Of a stretch of DNA of 64,000 bases, positions 41,501 to 56,500 are shown piece by piece. The stretch is from Spisula solida (lineage: Eukaryota; Mollusca; Bivalvia; Venerida; Mactridae): the NCBI GenBank assembly GCA_947247005.1, contig OX365955.1, positions 8,070,001 to 8,134,000 on the forward strand. The letters are read 5' to 3'. Below the pieces are notes generated by a model that was not told the origin of the DNA, ran no database searches, and worked only from the letters and a program-made list of their open reading frames with translations. Both the position numbers and the translations under genes were made by a program. Positions within the stretch are counted from its first letter, which is position 1; every line of letters starts with the position of its first letter.

Positions 41501-44500
41501 TTTGTGAATTGATCAAATAAGCATCTTTCAAAATTGCATGTACACTATATATATGTTGTAGATTGTCCTTGTGGTGTGTGGTGTCCAGTTGTTGTTTTCT
41601 CGTCACATGGCTCTCGTTCCGTTTTGGTTTGACTGGCTTAGGCAGCAGACTTTCGGGACGGGATGCCGTGTTTTCAGTGCTTTGTGTGTTTTTAATGTTT
41701 TCTGTGCTCGGCTGATTAAGTTGAGTGCTGCCTTCCCTGTCTGACTTAATATTATCCTTTAGGAGAAAAAAACAACAAAATATACCACTGAAAATATTTG
41801 CCTTGGTGCGTTTTAGTCTCTAGATATGGCCCAGATATATCAGCACCATCTTAAGTGACTTTGGTGACAAGCCTGAGACCTCTCGCACTAGAAGCTGACG
41901 CTCTACATGGGAAATGAACATTTTTAGGCCTTAAATGCTATTATCATACATTTTTTAGAATTCCAAAATTGCCATCCTCGATATCCGAGGATGTAGAAAG
42001 GGGAGGTAATCATGGATTGGCTGATATAGATGATGGTATTGAGTGTGATGATGACGTGTATATAGATGGACAATCTCCCGCTTTTATTCATCATAGTGTA
42101 GATACATGTAACCATAGTAACCAAATTGTACATAGTTCACCATGGCAACAGAGGAGTAATGGACACCAACATGCTTCAAATAATGACCTTGACCTAGATA
42201 GCATTGACGGAAGGTAAATATATTTTAAATTTTTAATACATAGTTCCCACTAAAATCCTACACAGTTCTTTCCCTTGTCACCGTGCCCTAAGAATAGAAT
42301 CAGCTTAGCAAGGGAGATAACTATGAAAGAGTTTAATTACCCACAGCTACTTGAATACCTCCCATGTTTTGAAATGTCAGCCATCTTTGAAGACATTAAT
42401 GTTATAAGCATTGGTTCAAGATAATTTATTTATATTCTTCTGATAATTCAGAATATGTGACTACAAGATTATCATACTTGCATATGCAAGGGCAAATAAC
42501 TCCTAAAGAAGCTAGAAGCTAGCCATAATTTACTGGTTAAATGCCCAAATTATTAAACAAGGGTCACTGTCACATTGACATTTCAGGTGACCTTTTGTTG
42601 CAATCTTCACATTTTTGCCTACTTTCACTTTCGGTCGGGTGTGTTGCAACCGGATGTATTAAGTTTATCTCAGTGCTGTAAGTCAATAATGTCTCAGGGG
42701 CGGAATATAGGGACCATGTGAATTTCAAGAAGGTCCAAAAAGATCCTGGGAGTCCTAAGGATATGAATGTTCTATGAATTCATAAGAACATCAGTGTTAT
42801 GAGAGTTGACTGTATTTGATAGTATTTTGAATAGTGTGTAAAAATATAGTGCACCCAGAATATTGTGATGTTTACTAACATGAATTGGTTTGATGAACTG
42901 TTGCAAAATTGTTTTTACAAATTACTAAAATAAACAGATATGGTTAGTTTTGTACTAAATCAATCCCATCTCATTAATCCACCTTTGCGTAATATACCAA
43001 ATTTTCCCGCCTTTCTCATTATCATATGTGCGTTATAGTACCGGTGTAGCAGTCAGTTTTTCCCCCCCTCTATTTTTTCCCCGGGGAAAAAATTGACTAG
43101 TCAGTTTCTTCCCCGGGGAAAAAATTGACTAGTCAGCTTTTTCCCCGGGGAAAAATTGACTAGTTATTTTTTTCCCCAGGGAAAAAACTGACTAGTCAAT
43201 TTTTCCCCCCCTTAGTCCTTTTTTTCCCCCTATGAAATTGTTCTTTCTGGTGAAGAATAATTGATTTATTACAGGGGGGAAGAAATGGACTAGTCAGTTT
43301 CTTCCCCCCTCTGTTCAGACATTTGCAAGTATGATGGGGGAAAGAATGGACTAGTCAGTTCTTTCCCCCAGACTTGTTTTTTACTGATTGGAAGGAAGAA
43401 AAATTGACTTGTCCATTCTATCCCTGTTTTGTTTATGGCTAATATGAGGTTAAATAATTGGTACTTGTCCATTCTTTCACCCCTAGTTAATGAATTATGG
43501 GAGGGGTGAAGGAATTGACTAGTCTGTTCTTTCCCCCCCCCCACCGACTTTCTTCGCAATTTTCTTCCACCTCAGATGAGTCATAAACAAGTTGAATGGG
43601 GGAAAAGAAAGGACTAGTCAGGTCCTGCCCCCCCCTCTGTTCAGATGTTTACTAGAAGGGTAGGGAAAGAAAGAACTAGTCAGTTTCTTCCCCCCTCTGT
43701 TCAGACATTTACAAGTATGATGGGGGAAAGAATGGACTAGTCAGTTTCCTCCCCCTCTGTTCAGAAGTTTACAAGTATGAGGGGGAAAAGAATGGACTAG
43801 TCAGTTTCTTCCCCCCTCTGTTCAGACATTTGCAAGTATGATGGGGGAAAGAATGGACTAGTCAGTTTCTTCCCCCTCTGTTCAGAAGTTTACAAGTATG
43901 AGGGGGGAAAGAATGGACTAGTCAGTTTCTTCCCCCCTCTGTTCAGACATTTACCAGTATGATGGGGGAAAGAACTGACTAGTCAGTTTCTTCCCCCTCT
44001 GTTCAGAAGTTTACAAGTATGAGGGGGGAAAGAACTGACTAGTCAGTTTCTTCCCCCTCTGTTCAGACGTTTACAAGTATGATTTCATTCAAGAATGGAC
44101 TAGTCAGTTTCTCCCCCCCCCCCCTCTGTTCAGACATTTACCAGTATGATGGGGGAAAGAACTGACTAGTCAGTTTCTTCCCCCCTCTGTTCAGACATTT
44201 ACAAGTATGATGGGGGAAAGGACGGACTAGTCAGTTACTTCCCCCTCTGTTCAGAAGTTTACAAGTATGAGGGGGGAAAGAATGGACTAGTCAGTTTCTT
44301 CCCCCCTCTGTTCAGACATTTACAAGTATGATTGGGGAAAGAACTGACTAGTCAGTTTCTTCCCCCCTCTGTTCAGACATTTACAAGTATGATGGGGGTC
44401 ATAAACAAGTTGGGTGGGAAGAAAGAACTGACTAGTCAATTTCTCCTCCCCTCTGTTCAGACATTTACAAGACGGGTTGGGAAAGAAAGATCTAGTCAAG

Positions 44501-47500
44501 ATTTCTTCCCCCCTCTGTTCAGACGTTTACAGGTATGATGGGGGAAAGAATGGACTAGTCAGTTTCTTCCCCCCTCAGTTCAGACATTTACAAGTATAAT
44601 GGGGGTCATAAACAAGTTGGGTGGGGGGAAAGAACTGACTAGTCAATTTCTCCTCCCCTCTGTTCAGACATTTACAAGACGGGTTGGGAAAGAAAGATCT
44701 AGTCAAGATTTCTTCCCCCCTCTGTTCAGACGTTTACAGGTATGATGGGGGAAAGAATGGACTAGTCAGTTTCTTCCCCCCTCAGTTCAGACATTTACAA
44801 GTATAATGGGGGTCATAAACAAGTTGGGTGGGGGGAAAGAACTGACTAGTCAATTTCTCCTCCCCTCTGTTCAGACATTTACAAGACGGGTTGGGAAAGA
44901 AAGATCTAGTCAAGATTTCTTCCCCCCTCTGTTCAGACGTTTACAGGTATGATGGGGGAAAGAATGGACTAGTCAGTTTCTTCCCCCTCAGTTCAGACAT
45001 TTACAAGTATAATGGGGGTCATAAACAAGTTGGGTGGGGGGAAAGAACTGACTAGTCAATTTCTCCTCCCCTCTGTTCAGACATTTACAAGATGGGTTGG
45101 GAAAGAAAGATCTAGTCAAGATTTCTTCCCCCCTCTGTTCAGACGTTTACAGGTATGATGGGGGAAAGAATGGACTAGTCAGTTTCTTCCCCCCTCTGTT
45201 CAGACGTTTACAAGTATGATTTCGTGCAAGAATGGACTAGACAGTTTCTCCCCCCCTCTGTTCAGCCATTTACAAGTATGATGGGGGGAAAGAATGGACT
45301 AGTCAGTTTCTTCACCCTCTGTTCAGACGTTTACAAGTATGATTTCATTCAAGAATCGACTAGTCAGTTTCTCCCCCCCCCCCTCTGTTCAGCCATTTAC
45401 AAGTATGATGGGGGAAAGAATGGACTAGTCAGTTTCTCCCCCCCCTCTGTTCAGCCATTTACAAGTATGATGGGGGAAAGAAAGGACTAGTCAGTTTCTT
45501 CCCCCCTCTGTTCAGACATTTACAAGTATGATGGGGGAAAGAATGGACTAGTCAGTTTCTTCCCCCCTCTGTTCAGACATTTAAAAGTATGATGGGGGAA
45601 AGAATAGACTAGTCAGTTTCTTCCCCCCTCAGTTCAGACATTTACAAGTATAATGGGGTCATAAACAAGTTGGGTGGGAAGAAAGAACTGACTAGTCAAT
45701 TTCTCCTCCCCTCTGTTCAGACATTTACAAGACGGGTTGGGAAAGAAAGATCTAGTCAAGATTTCTTCCCCCCTCTGTTCAGACGTTTACAGGTATGATG
45801 GGGGAAAGAATGGACTAGTCAGTTTCTTCCCCCTCTGTTCAGAAGTTTACAAGTATGAGGGGGGAAAGAATGGACTAGTCAGTTTCTTCCCCCCTCTGTT
45901 CAGACATTTACCAGTATGATGGGGGAAAGAACTGACTAGTCAGTTTCTTCCCCCCTCTGTTCAGACATTTACAAGTATGATGGGGGAAAGGACGGACTAG
46001 TCAGTTTCTTCCCCCTCTGTTCAGAAGTTTACAAGTATGAGGGGGGAAAGAATGGACTAGTCAGTTTCTTCCCCCCTCTGTTCAGACATTTACAAGTATG
46101 ATTGGGGAAAGAACTGACTAGTCAGTTTCTTCCCCCCTCTGTTCAGACATTTACAAGTATGATGGGGGTCATAAACAAGTTGGGTGGGAAGAAAGAACTG
46201 ACTAGTCAATTTCTCCTCCCCTCTGTTCAGACATTTACAAGACGGGTTGGGAAAGAAAGATCTAGTCAAGATTTCTTCCCCCCTCTGTTCAGACGTTTAC
46301 AGGTATGATGGGGGAAAGAATGGACTAGTCAGTTTCTTCCCCCCTCTGTTCAGACGTTTACAGGTATGATGGGGGAAAGAATGGACTAGTCAATTTCTCC
46401 TCCCCTCTGTTCAGACATTTACAAGACGGGTTGGGAAAGAAAGATCTAGTCAAGATTTCTTCCCCCCTCTGTTCAGACGTTTACAGGTTACGAGGTATGA
46501 TGGGGGAAAGAATGGACTAGTCAGTTTCTTCCCCCCTCTGTTCAGACGTTTACAAGTATGATTTCGTGCAAGAATGGACTAGTCAGTTTCTCCCCCCCCC
46601 CCTCTGTTCAGCCATTTACAAGTATGATGGGGGGAAAGAATGGACTAGTCAGTTTCTTCCCCCTCTGTTCAGACGTTTACAAGTATGATTTCATTCAAGA
46701 ATCGACTAGTCAGTTTCTCCTCCCCTCTGTTCAGACATTTACAAGACGGGTTGGGAAAGAAAGATCTAGTCAAGATTTCTTCCCCCCTCTGTTCAGACGT
46801 TTACAGGTTACGAGGTATGATGGGGGAAAGAATGGACTAGTCAGTTTCTTCCCCCCTCTGTTCAGACGTTTACAAGTATGATTTCGTGCAAGAATGGACT
46901 AGTCAGTTTCTCCCCCCCCCCCCCTCTGTTCAGCCATTTACAAGTATGATGGGGGGAAAGAATGGACTAGTCAGTTTCTTCCCCCTCTGTTCAGACGTTT
47001 ACAAGTATGATTTCATTCAAGAATCGACTAGTCAGTTTCTCCCCCCCTCTGTTCAGCCATTTACAAGTATGATGGGGGAAAGGATGGACTAGTCAGTTTC
47101 TTCCCCCTCTGTTCAGAAGTTTACAAGTATGAGGGGGGAAAGAATGGACTAGTCAGTTTCTTCCCCCTCTGTTCAGACATTTACAAGTATGATTGGGGAA
47201 AGAACTGACTAGTCAGTTTCTTCCCCCCTCTGTTCAGACATTTACAAGTATGATGGGGGAAAGAATGGACTAGTCAGTTTCTTCCCCCTCTGTTCAGAAG
47301 TTTACAAGTATGAGGGGGGAAAGAACTGACTAGTCAGTTTCTTCCCCCTCTGTTCAGACGTTTACAAGTATGATTTCATTCAAGAATGGACTAGTCAGTT
47401 TCTCCCCCCCCCCCCTCTGTTCAGACATTTACAAGTATGGTGGGGGAAAGAATGGACTAGTCAGTTTCTCCCCCCCTCTGTTCAGACATTTACAAGTATG

Positions 47501-50500
47501 ATGGGGGAAAGAATGGACTAGTCAGTTTCTTCCCCCTCTGTTCAGAAGTTTACAAGTATGAGGGGGGAAAGAACTGACTAGTCAGTTTCTTCCCCCCTCT
47601 GTTCAGACATTTACAAGTATGATGGGGGAAAGAATGGACTAGTCAGTTTCTTCCCCCCTCTGTTCAGACATTTACAAGTATGATGGGGGAAAGAATGGAC
47701 TAGTCAGTTTCTTCCCCCTCTGTACAGACGTTTACAAGTATGATTTCATTCAAGAATGGACTAGTCAGTTTCTCCCCCCCTCTGTTCAGCCATTTACACG
47801 TCATTGAGGAAAGAGCAGACTAATCAATGTCTTGGCCCCCATTTGATGAGTCATAAACATGTTGGGGGGTAATTGCACTAGGTAATTTTTTCCTCCTGAC
47901 AAATCATGAAAAAAGAAAAGATTTCAGACTACCAGTTAGTTATTAACCCCATCACAAAATATTAAAGAGTAGAATCTAGGAGGTATAAATCAACAAAAAA
48001 AGTTTTAAAAAAACTTCCCCATCGCAAAATATTTCATTATAGGGGGGGAAAAATTGACTAGTTAGTTTTTTCCCCAATCACAAAAATATAATTGTAGGGG
48101 GGAAAAAACTGACTAGGGGGGGGGGGGGAAAACTGACTAGTCAGTTTCTTCCCCCGGGGAAAAAACTGACTAGTCAATTTTTCCCTGGGGAAAAAACTGA
48201 CTGGGGGAAAAACTGGACTGTTACACTGGTACATGTATAATATCGAATGAAATGTTCTTTGTTTAGCAGCCATATTGTTTTTCAGGATATTTTCAACATT
48301 AAGACATCATTAAGAAAGTGTAAATATAGTTTGTATTTATTGTTTGCATTATTTATTTAGACTTTAGTGCACTCATACCTCTCTGTACGTGTATACATAC
48401 TAAATTTATGTACATTGTATACTGTTTTCTGTATGATATTGTCCTTTTAAGTTGCATGATATCATCCTACATTGACCAGTGTCAGCTTTGTCATAGCTCT
48501 GTTACAGCCAAACAGGATACATATTTGAAATTTGCATCACAAGGCGCTTCTTATGAGCCTATTTGCATGAAAATCGGAACTGGTCATGTTGACCAAACCG
48601 AAGTTTAAACAGTTATTTGGTTTTCTCAAAATTTCAATTTTGTACTTTAAAGTTATACCCTTCTCATTCTAAGCCTGCGATATGTCTCTGTTGGGAAAGC
48701 GGTGTCTAAACGTTGAACACACAAGCCCAATATTGTAGGTTTGAATCTTGTTAAAGTGATGCCTATGTCTAAATACAGAACCTTATTTTCCCTATTATGG
48801 GAACATTAAGATTGTGTTAAATATAAATGAAATGTTTGGGGCTTAATTAAAGTTTTCCACTGACATGCTGCACTCAGAAAAAGTGATTGTGTTCTGTTGT
48901 CAATGTATTGTGTGTGATTTTATTTAGTACCACATTGAATTACTTACATGATGTATGATTTTACAAGTATTTTGTATGCTTTCGAAAGTGGATGTATAAA
49001 TGAAGAAGATACTGGTAGTCACGGTGATGACTATATCCAAGCTCCTCCTCCGAAACTTGGTCAGGTTGCCATGGCAACTGCTGCAGCAACAACATTTGCA
49101 AAATTAAAAGAAAGGTTGATAAATGATAACAACCCATGTATATTATTGGTGTCTGGATTAAATTACTCAGATAAGGTTAGGGGTGAATCCTGAGTTGAGG
49201 TTAGGGGTCAATGTCATCTACTACAGGGGTTTCACTACTGTATCTCAAAGGTCATTTTAATCATTTGTATTCTGGATTTGATCATTTTAGAGCCAACATA
49301 GGTATGGTTTAGTTAAATTCTTGGGAATCAAAATGTGGCTTGTTGAAAAGGTCAAAGGGTCGACTAAAGGATATAACGAAACCCCTGTTGCTTTGTTATC
49401 AATATATTGTTCCGCTTTTGAGTTCTAGGTAAATCCCATGATAATGGAATGTATGCAAAATTTTGGATTTGTTTTGGAATTATTTGTTTTAACCAATTTT
49501 CTGATAGCAACAATGTTTGGCAGGTAGATTAAGTGACAGGGGCATTGGCATGTTTGTGTTGTATGTATCTACAAATGTATCATGCAAGTTTACATAAATG
49601 TTTAGCTGCTTATGATGTTGTACATGCAGTGTGTTGTCTGTGTGCTATTAAAATGAAGTAAGATGCTTTTTAGATATCTAAGAATGAAGGGCCATTTTCT
49701 AGCAAGGGGTCATGGCTCTTTGTTAGCTCGTCCGTCTCTTTTGGACAGGGTGGGTTTTTGTGATCACTCTTTGTCCGTTCATCCACTCGTCCGTCTGTCA
49801 TCCATTCACAATTTATTGTGAACTCACAAGAAGCCACACTTATGGCCCAATCTTGTTTAAAATGTTTGTCTCTATGAAATATAGGTCAAGTTCCAAACTG
49901 GATCATGTGGGGTTAAATACTAGGTCACTTGGTCAAATCTTAGAAAAAGGTTATGAACATAAGAGGACACAATAACGGCCAAATCTTCATGAAACATGGT
50001 CAGAATGTTTGTCTTTATGAAGTCTAGGTCTAGTTCAAAACTGGGTCATGTAGGATAAAAAACTAGGCCACTAGGTCAAATCTTAAAAAAAGCTTTTGAG
50101 AGCATTAGAGGCCACAATTATGGCCTAGTCTTCATGAAACTTTGTTTTGTGGAACATTCTTGACCCATTTGCTGCATTTGGTATATAGAAAAAAAGCAGT
50201 GTTCTCAGGTGAGCAATATATAGGGTCATTATGGCCCTCTTGTCTTGCTTTAGTTTGTACATGAAATGTTTGCAATTATTTTTGTTTATTTTTTTCTTGA
50301 CATCTGTTGCGCTTTCACATTTTTTCGCTTATCTTTAATTGGTGTGAACTCTTTAGTGTTTTTACCTTTTATTTTGCTTATTTATATATCTTTTGCAAGT
50401 TTAGTCAGAAACCATGCTAGTGAATTGTTTTATCTATGTAGCCAATATTATTACTATATCCTGTGAAACGTTTTACCTATATGCTTTAGTATTGTGATAT

Positions 50501-53500
50501 TCATTGCTATATGTTGTGTCCTACATTTTGCAAATTATTAATATTGGCAAGAAAAAGGATGTTTCTTATATAATTATATCGCCACTAAACAAAGTTTTGG
50601 GGTACATAGGAGTTAGCTTGTCTGTCTGTATGTCGGTCTGTTTTGGGTTTTCAGATGATTACTGTAGTTAGGGATGAGATATTGTGATGAAAGTTGCTGT
50701 ATAGGTAGCTAATGTGAATACGCCGCTCAAGTTAGAAAGTGGGACTGGTGGGGTCAAGGTCACTGTAACTACATGTAATAATAGAAAATGTAGTTTCGGT
50801 GACAATGTGGTGCAGTGGGGGAATTATTCATCATGGTGGAGTTGATTAGAATGAAGCTATGGATTACTCTCTGTCAGTCTATCAACACATTATGCTGAGA
50901 GGTCTTATTAAACTTCTGGACAGTTTATGGGGCCATGTGATCCAGGCATCAGACGTGTACAGTCTGTTTGCCCTCTGCTTGGGGCCATTTGATTTAGACA
51001 TCAGACGTTTACAGTCTGTTTGCCGTCTGCTTGGGGCCATGTGATCTAGGCATCAGACGTGTACAGTCTGTTTGCCATCTGCTTGGGTCATGTGATCCAG
51101 GCATCAGACGTGTATAGTCTGTTTGCCGTCTGCTTGGGGCCATTTGATTCATACATCAGACGTGTACAGTCTGTTTGCCGTCAGCTTGGGGCCATGTGAT
51201 CCAGGCATCAGACGTGTACAGTCTGTTTGCTGTCTGCTTGGGCCATGTGATCCAGGCATCAGACGTGTACAGTTTGTTTGCTGTCGGCTTGGGCCATTTG
51301 ATTCAGGCATCAGACATGTACAGTCTGTTTGCCGTCTGCTTGGGCCACGTGACGTGTACAGTGAAGACTGATGATGCAAACATTTCTATCTGAGAATAAC
51401 AATGTACGTAATTATAGCCTCCTACATAATGTTATATATCCCCGCCAAGACATTGTACTAATGTATCTGTCAATATCAACGCATGCAAGAATAAACATTG
51501 TACTGTATAATCAAGTGTCTACTGTATAAATGGAATTTTCTGTGGGGCAAAAAGTAAGCAAACTCTGAATGCGTGCAAAAATATTAGCGATTTATATATT
51601 TCTTTGTAGAGTTCTATGCTCGGGTTGGCAAATATTTACGATAATTGAAATAGAACCGAATTTGGTGATTTTGCAAAATTCTCCATTATTATTATCCACA
51701 TTGCTAACTTATCCACTTATGCAGTATGCATTGAAGGATAAATGTGTTATGCATCTTCTATTACCTGTTTACACCAATATTGGCGTTTTCGACATTCTTG
51801 ATATTTGTGTATTGTCAGACTGTCCTAGTTATAAGTGCTAAATATTTCAAGGAGAGCTTTCAGACATTTCTAGACATGTTGATTTTGCTATTTATATACA
51901 GTAACACAAAGTAGTGTGACAACACCATCAATTCCATCTTCTTCAATAGCTTTTGCTGCTTTTATTATTCATTTCAGCCACACAATTCATACAGTAGAAC
52001 ATCTCCAAAGTCAACCTTTATATAACAACACCTTCAAAACTTCCCTAAGCTAATATTTGCAACCTCTGTACAGCAACAACCTCTAAACAACAGCCAATAT
52101 TTGAAAACTCTGTACGGCAACAACATCTAAACAACAGCCAATATTTGCAACCTCTATTTTCAGCTCCCAAATCTACTCCCTGTACAGCAACAACCTCTAA
52201 ACAACAGCCAATATTTGCAGCTCCCAAAGGGTGTTGCTCTACCCTCTGTACAGCAACAACCTCTTAACAACAGCCAATATTTGCAGCTCCTAAAGGGTGT
52301 TGCTCTACAGAGGCTGTACTGTATTTATTTGCAATTTTGCATTGACAAGAATTTTGTTGATTTTATTCTTTGTAAACAAAATCTGGAAGTCTATTTTTAA
52401 ACATTGAACAGAAAGTTTGTACTTTTGCTGATGTCACTGACTCAGGGTAGCAATACCACATGACTTTTGGCTTCAGTTTCAAGAAGAAATTGCATGGTTT
52501 GGACAAAAATGCACAACTGCGGAAGAGGATGGCATATATTCATAGAAATCGATGAAGAAATAAAATACTTACGGCTATATTTGTGTTCCGATGTTTCAAA
52601 TTTCTACTTGGAACTGTAGTAAATTGCTACACTGTGACTTTTACTTCTACAATGACAACTTGCAGACTTGGCTGTGAACCATCTGACTAATAACAAGATA
52701 ATATAATGGTCTCGATCTTCTGAAGCATCTCAATCTGAGCTAAATCTTATCTCAAATGTTGTAATGTTCATCAAATTAATTTTCACGGAAGCTCAAGCTT
52801 TTAGATTTATCTCAAATTCATTCTCCGATTTGAGCAAATTCTCAATTTGAGCTGAAATATCTACTAGTACTTGAGATACTTTGGGAGATCGCACCAGATC
52901 TGAATTGAAGCGAAAATTGTTGTCATCGTTGAGAATGACATTTCTTAGGAATAGTGTGAATTAGTTTTTTTGGCATAAAAAAATATTTATTTGTAGTACA
53001 TGTTTGTAGCTTCAATGATTGATCATGTTGGTGAAGTGGGTCATCTTTCACTTTGTATTAACACTGAAATTCCATCATTAATCAAATTAAATTGATAATG
53101 CAATAAATAATGTGTTGATAAGATTGTTTTCAAATTACCGAATGCAACAGCAAATTGGTCATATTTGATGATTTCAGTGGTTCTAGTTCCTATTCACAAG
53201 ACAGTACTCGAGTACAACCAGTCGGTGCTGATGAACTCACAGATTCTGGCATACAGGTTCGATATTTACCTGATCATCTAAATTTCTTTTAAACCAGTGT
53301 AACTCACTTGTATTGCTTTGAACATGGTCCAGTTGTAAGTGCGCTGCATTTGAAACCCAGTGATCAGCAAGCGATACGGACGTACGCACATGCGTAACAT
53401 TAATTTGAAAATTATAAATATGACTAAATTGGCATTAAAGTCCCAGATTTCCACAATCATAAGGACAACAAACCATACCCACCAACTTTAAAGCTTGTGT

Positions 53501-56500
53501 GTGTAACATCAATTCAAGCCTGGCTATGCCCCTGGGCAGGGTTTGATTGCCTGTCACAGGGATTTTATCCTTTCAAGAAAAATTGAAGACAAAGTTGATT
53601 TTTCTCCATATGTGTAGAACTTGCTAGTTCCTTGTGGAATGGTTAGTTAGTACTGGTTAGGATGCAGTCATGGAAAACTGGTTAGGTGAATTGGTCACCG
53701 GTTAAAATTAAATTGTTGAGAAACGGCGTTCAAAGCCCAAATAAATAAATAAACTTCCATTTATTAAGTTTGACCCTATTGCTTTGCGCGTTTTCATAAC
53801 TAGAGCTTGAGCCTTAATAAGACCATCTCAATGAAATGAACCTCCTCACTTAAAGACCAATTCATCAGTAAGACCATCTCAATAATGATAAGGCCATCTG
53901 AAAAGTATATTTGTATTTTTAGTCCAGTTATTGTATACTGCTCCTTACTTTCTTTATTCAATCTCAATATTGAAACCACCTCTATAAAAAGACCAGTTTA
54001 CATGGGTTTAAAATATAGGGTGGTCTAATTATTGAGGTTGTTATATATTTATTTACAGGCCAGTATAGAATCGCCTGTGTTACAGCGTGTGTTTAAAGTC
54101 GTGTTTGTTGGTGATTCCGGTGTCGGCAAGTCAAGCTTCATACACAGATTTTGTACCAGTTATTTCAAATCTACATACGCTGCTACCATTGGTCAGTATT
54201 CAGTTTGTGTGTGTGTGAGCGTGCGTGTGAGTGTGCGTGCGCACGTGCGTGTGCACGTGCGTGTGTACGTGTGTACACACACGTGTTTACGTGTGTACAT
54301 GTGTACATGTGTGTGAGAATGAACTCAGGTTGAGATTCTTCAAGTAATTGGGCCAATAATCAGGCACCACAAAAACTGTCAGTTACCCAGACTGACAAAC
54401 TTTTATTCAGACTGACAGAAAATCCTGTATTTTTCTATTAGACGAAGAGGAACATTCACTCATTTTACCAATTCAGACTAACAAGTTAAATTATTTTCGC
54501 AGAGCCTGGGCGATGCTTACATGAACAATCTGGGTTCCAATACTCACTCAGGGTCTTGCAGGCTTTGAGCATGTCCTCCTCATGTCAGGTGCTTGTGAGT
54601 GAGCAAGTCAACACTGGTTGATATATAATTCCAGGAATAATAGTTAGGCATGATGCATGATGCACCTATCAATATTTTGGGAATTGACACGCCGAATAAT
54701 TCCATGTCCCAGGAAATATACTTTGGCCTGATTTTAGATCCTGGTATTCGGGAATTTAGACGCCACAAAAAAGAAGAAAACCATTTAAAGATGGCGGGCC
54801 ATTTGATACACTAAGCATCTCCCACTGTGGGGATTTAAACATAATAATAATGATAAAGACTTTATTTAAAGAGGCAACACAGTTGGGTATACCCAGTCTT
54901 CCCTGTGAGCCTCATTAACACATTTACAAATTATGTACAGTAATACTAGTAACAGAAGATAATAGTAACAATTAACAAGAACAACAATAACAAACAAATA
55001 ATGACATGGCTGAATGAGAATTAAGTTTAAAATGTACTATCATACATAAATAATGAATAGTAGCATGTTATTGACATAAATGGTTTGTAGAAAAGTTTTG
55101 TTGACCACCGGAGAACCACCACTTCAGATATCTGCTTTTGAATGTTTTAATACTTTCAGATACTCTTATATCATAGGGAAGTGAGTTCCATCATAAACAA
55201 AATGTTTAGCTCTTGGTCGGGAAATAGATCCCCAAAAAGAAAAAAATGTCTAATTCCACTGGTTCTGCAAACTGCTACAAATATGTAAATAGGTTGACAT
55301 TTAATTTACAAATTTAAATTGTTGACATTAAATTATAATGTTCCTTTTTTTAGGTGTTGATTTTCAAATACGAAACTTGAACATTGAGGGACAACTAATT
55401 GTTTTACAATTATGGGATACTGCTGGTCAAGAAAGGTAAATACATGTACTTTACTATTTATAGTATTTTGTGATTCCTTTCCATGTTTGACCTTGACCTC
55501 AATTTTATCTAAACATACATTTTGATCAACTTTAAAGATCCAGTGACATAGTGCAGACTCCTCTGCATACACATTTGACAAGTTATATCAACCTCAGATG
55601 ACCCATGCATGTTCAGACTCAGATTTCATCAAAAGACAGTAAAATACCGGACAGGGAAGGCAGCATTCAACTGAAACAGCCGAGCACAGAAAACATAAAA
55701 ACTCCATAGACCACAATGACACGGCATACCTTTTGACCATGATGAACTCTGATGCTCAGCCATGAAACATTTTAAGATGGTTCAAGATATGTGGTGTGAC
55801 ATTGCAATGTTAACCTTGATTCAGGCAAGTTGTGTAACATGCGAAATAAATATTTCATTACTTTGTATCTTCTCAGGTTTCGCAGTATAACCAAACAATA
55901 CTTCAGAAAAGCAGACGGCGTTGTCATAATGTATGATGTAACATCCGAGACTTCTTTCACAAATGTTCGCAACTGGATGACAAGTGTTCAGGTAACATTA
56001 TTTGCGGATTAAGTTAAGTAATTGGGGCTATCTCACAGTTTGAGCCTTACATTGGCTGTTTAAGATTACAAGTGCACGGTTTGAGGCTTACAGTCTTTTT
56101 AGAGAAAGACCACTGTTTGGGGTTAACTTTCTGATTGGGGCTAGCTGCATGGGGCTAGTGCCTTGTTTGTGGACAAAGCTTGCTGCTTTGGGTTAACTTT
56201 CTGTTCAGGGCTTGCTGCATGGGGCTAGTGCCCTGTTTGTGGACAAAGCTTGCTCTATAGGGTTAACTTTCTGTTCGGGGCTAGCTGCATGGTGCTAGTG
56301 AGCTGTTTGTGGACAAAACTTGCTGCTTTGGGTTAACTGTCTGTTTTGGGCTAGCAGCATGGGGCTAGCGGCATGGGGCTAAGTGAGCTGTTTGTGGACA
56401 AAGTTTGCTGTTTAGGAATGGCTTGCTGCTTTGGGGCTAGACATTGTTTGAGGACAAAGCCTGTTGTTTTGACTAGCTTTCTGATATGGGCTAGTTTGCT

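Noticed and set aside
43290..47092. Several 60-107 codon frames in the 43-48 kb block
   Set aside because: By-products of the palindrome array; they recur in copies and share no protein family features.
49115..49193. Extension of exon 13 to a donor at GATAAG|gttagg (about 49177)
   Set aside because: The frame stays open but phase would be 0, which breaks the join to exon 14 (needs phase 2).
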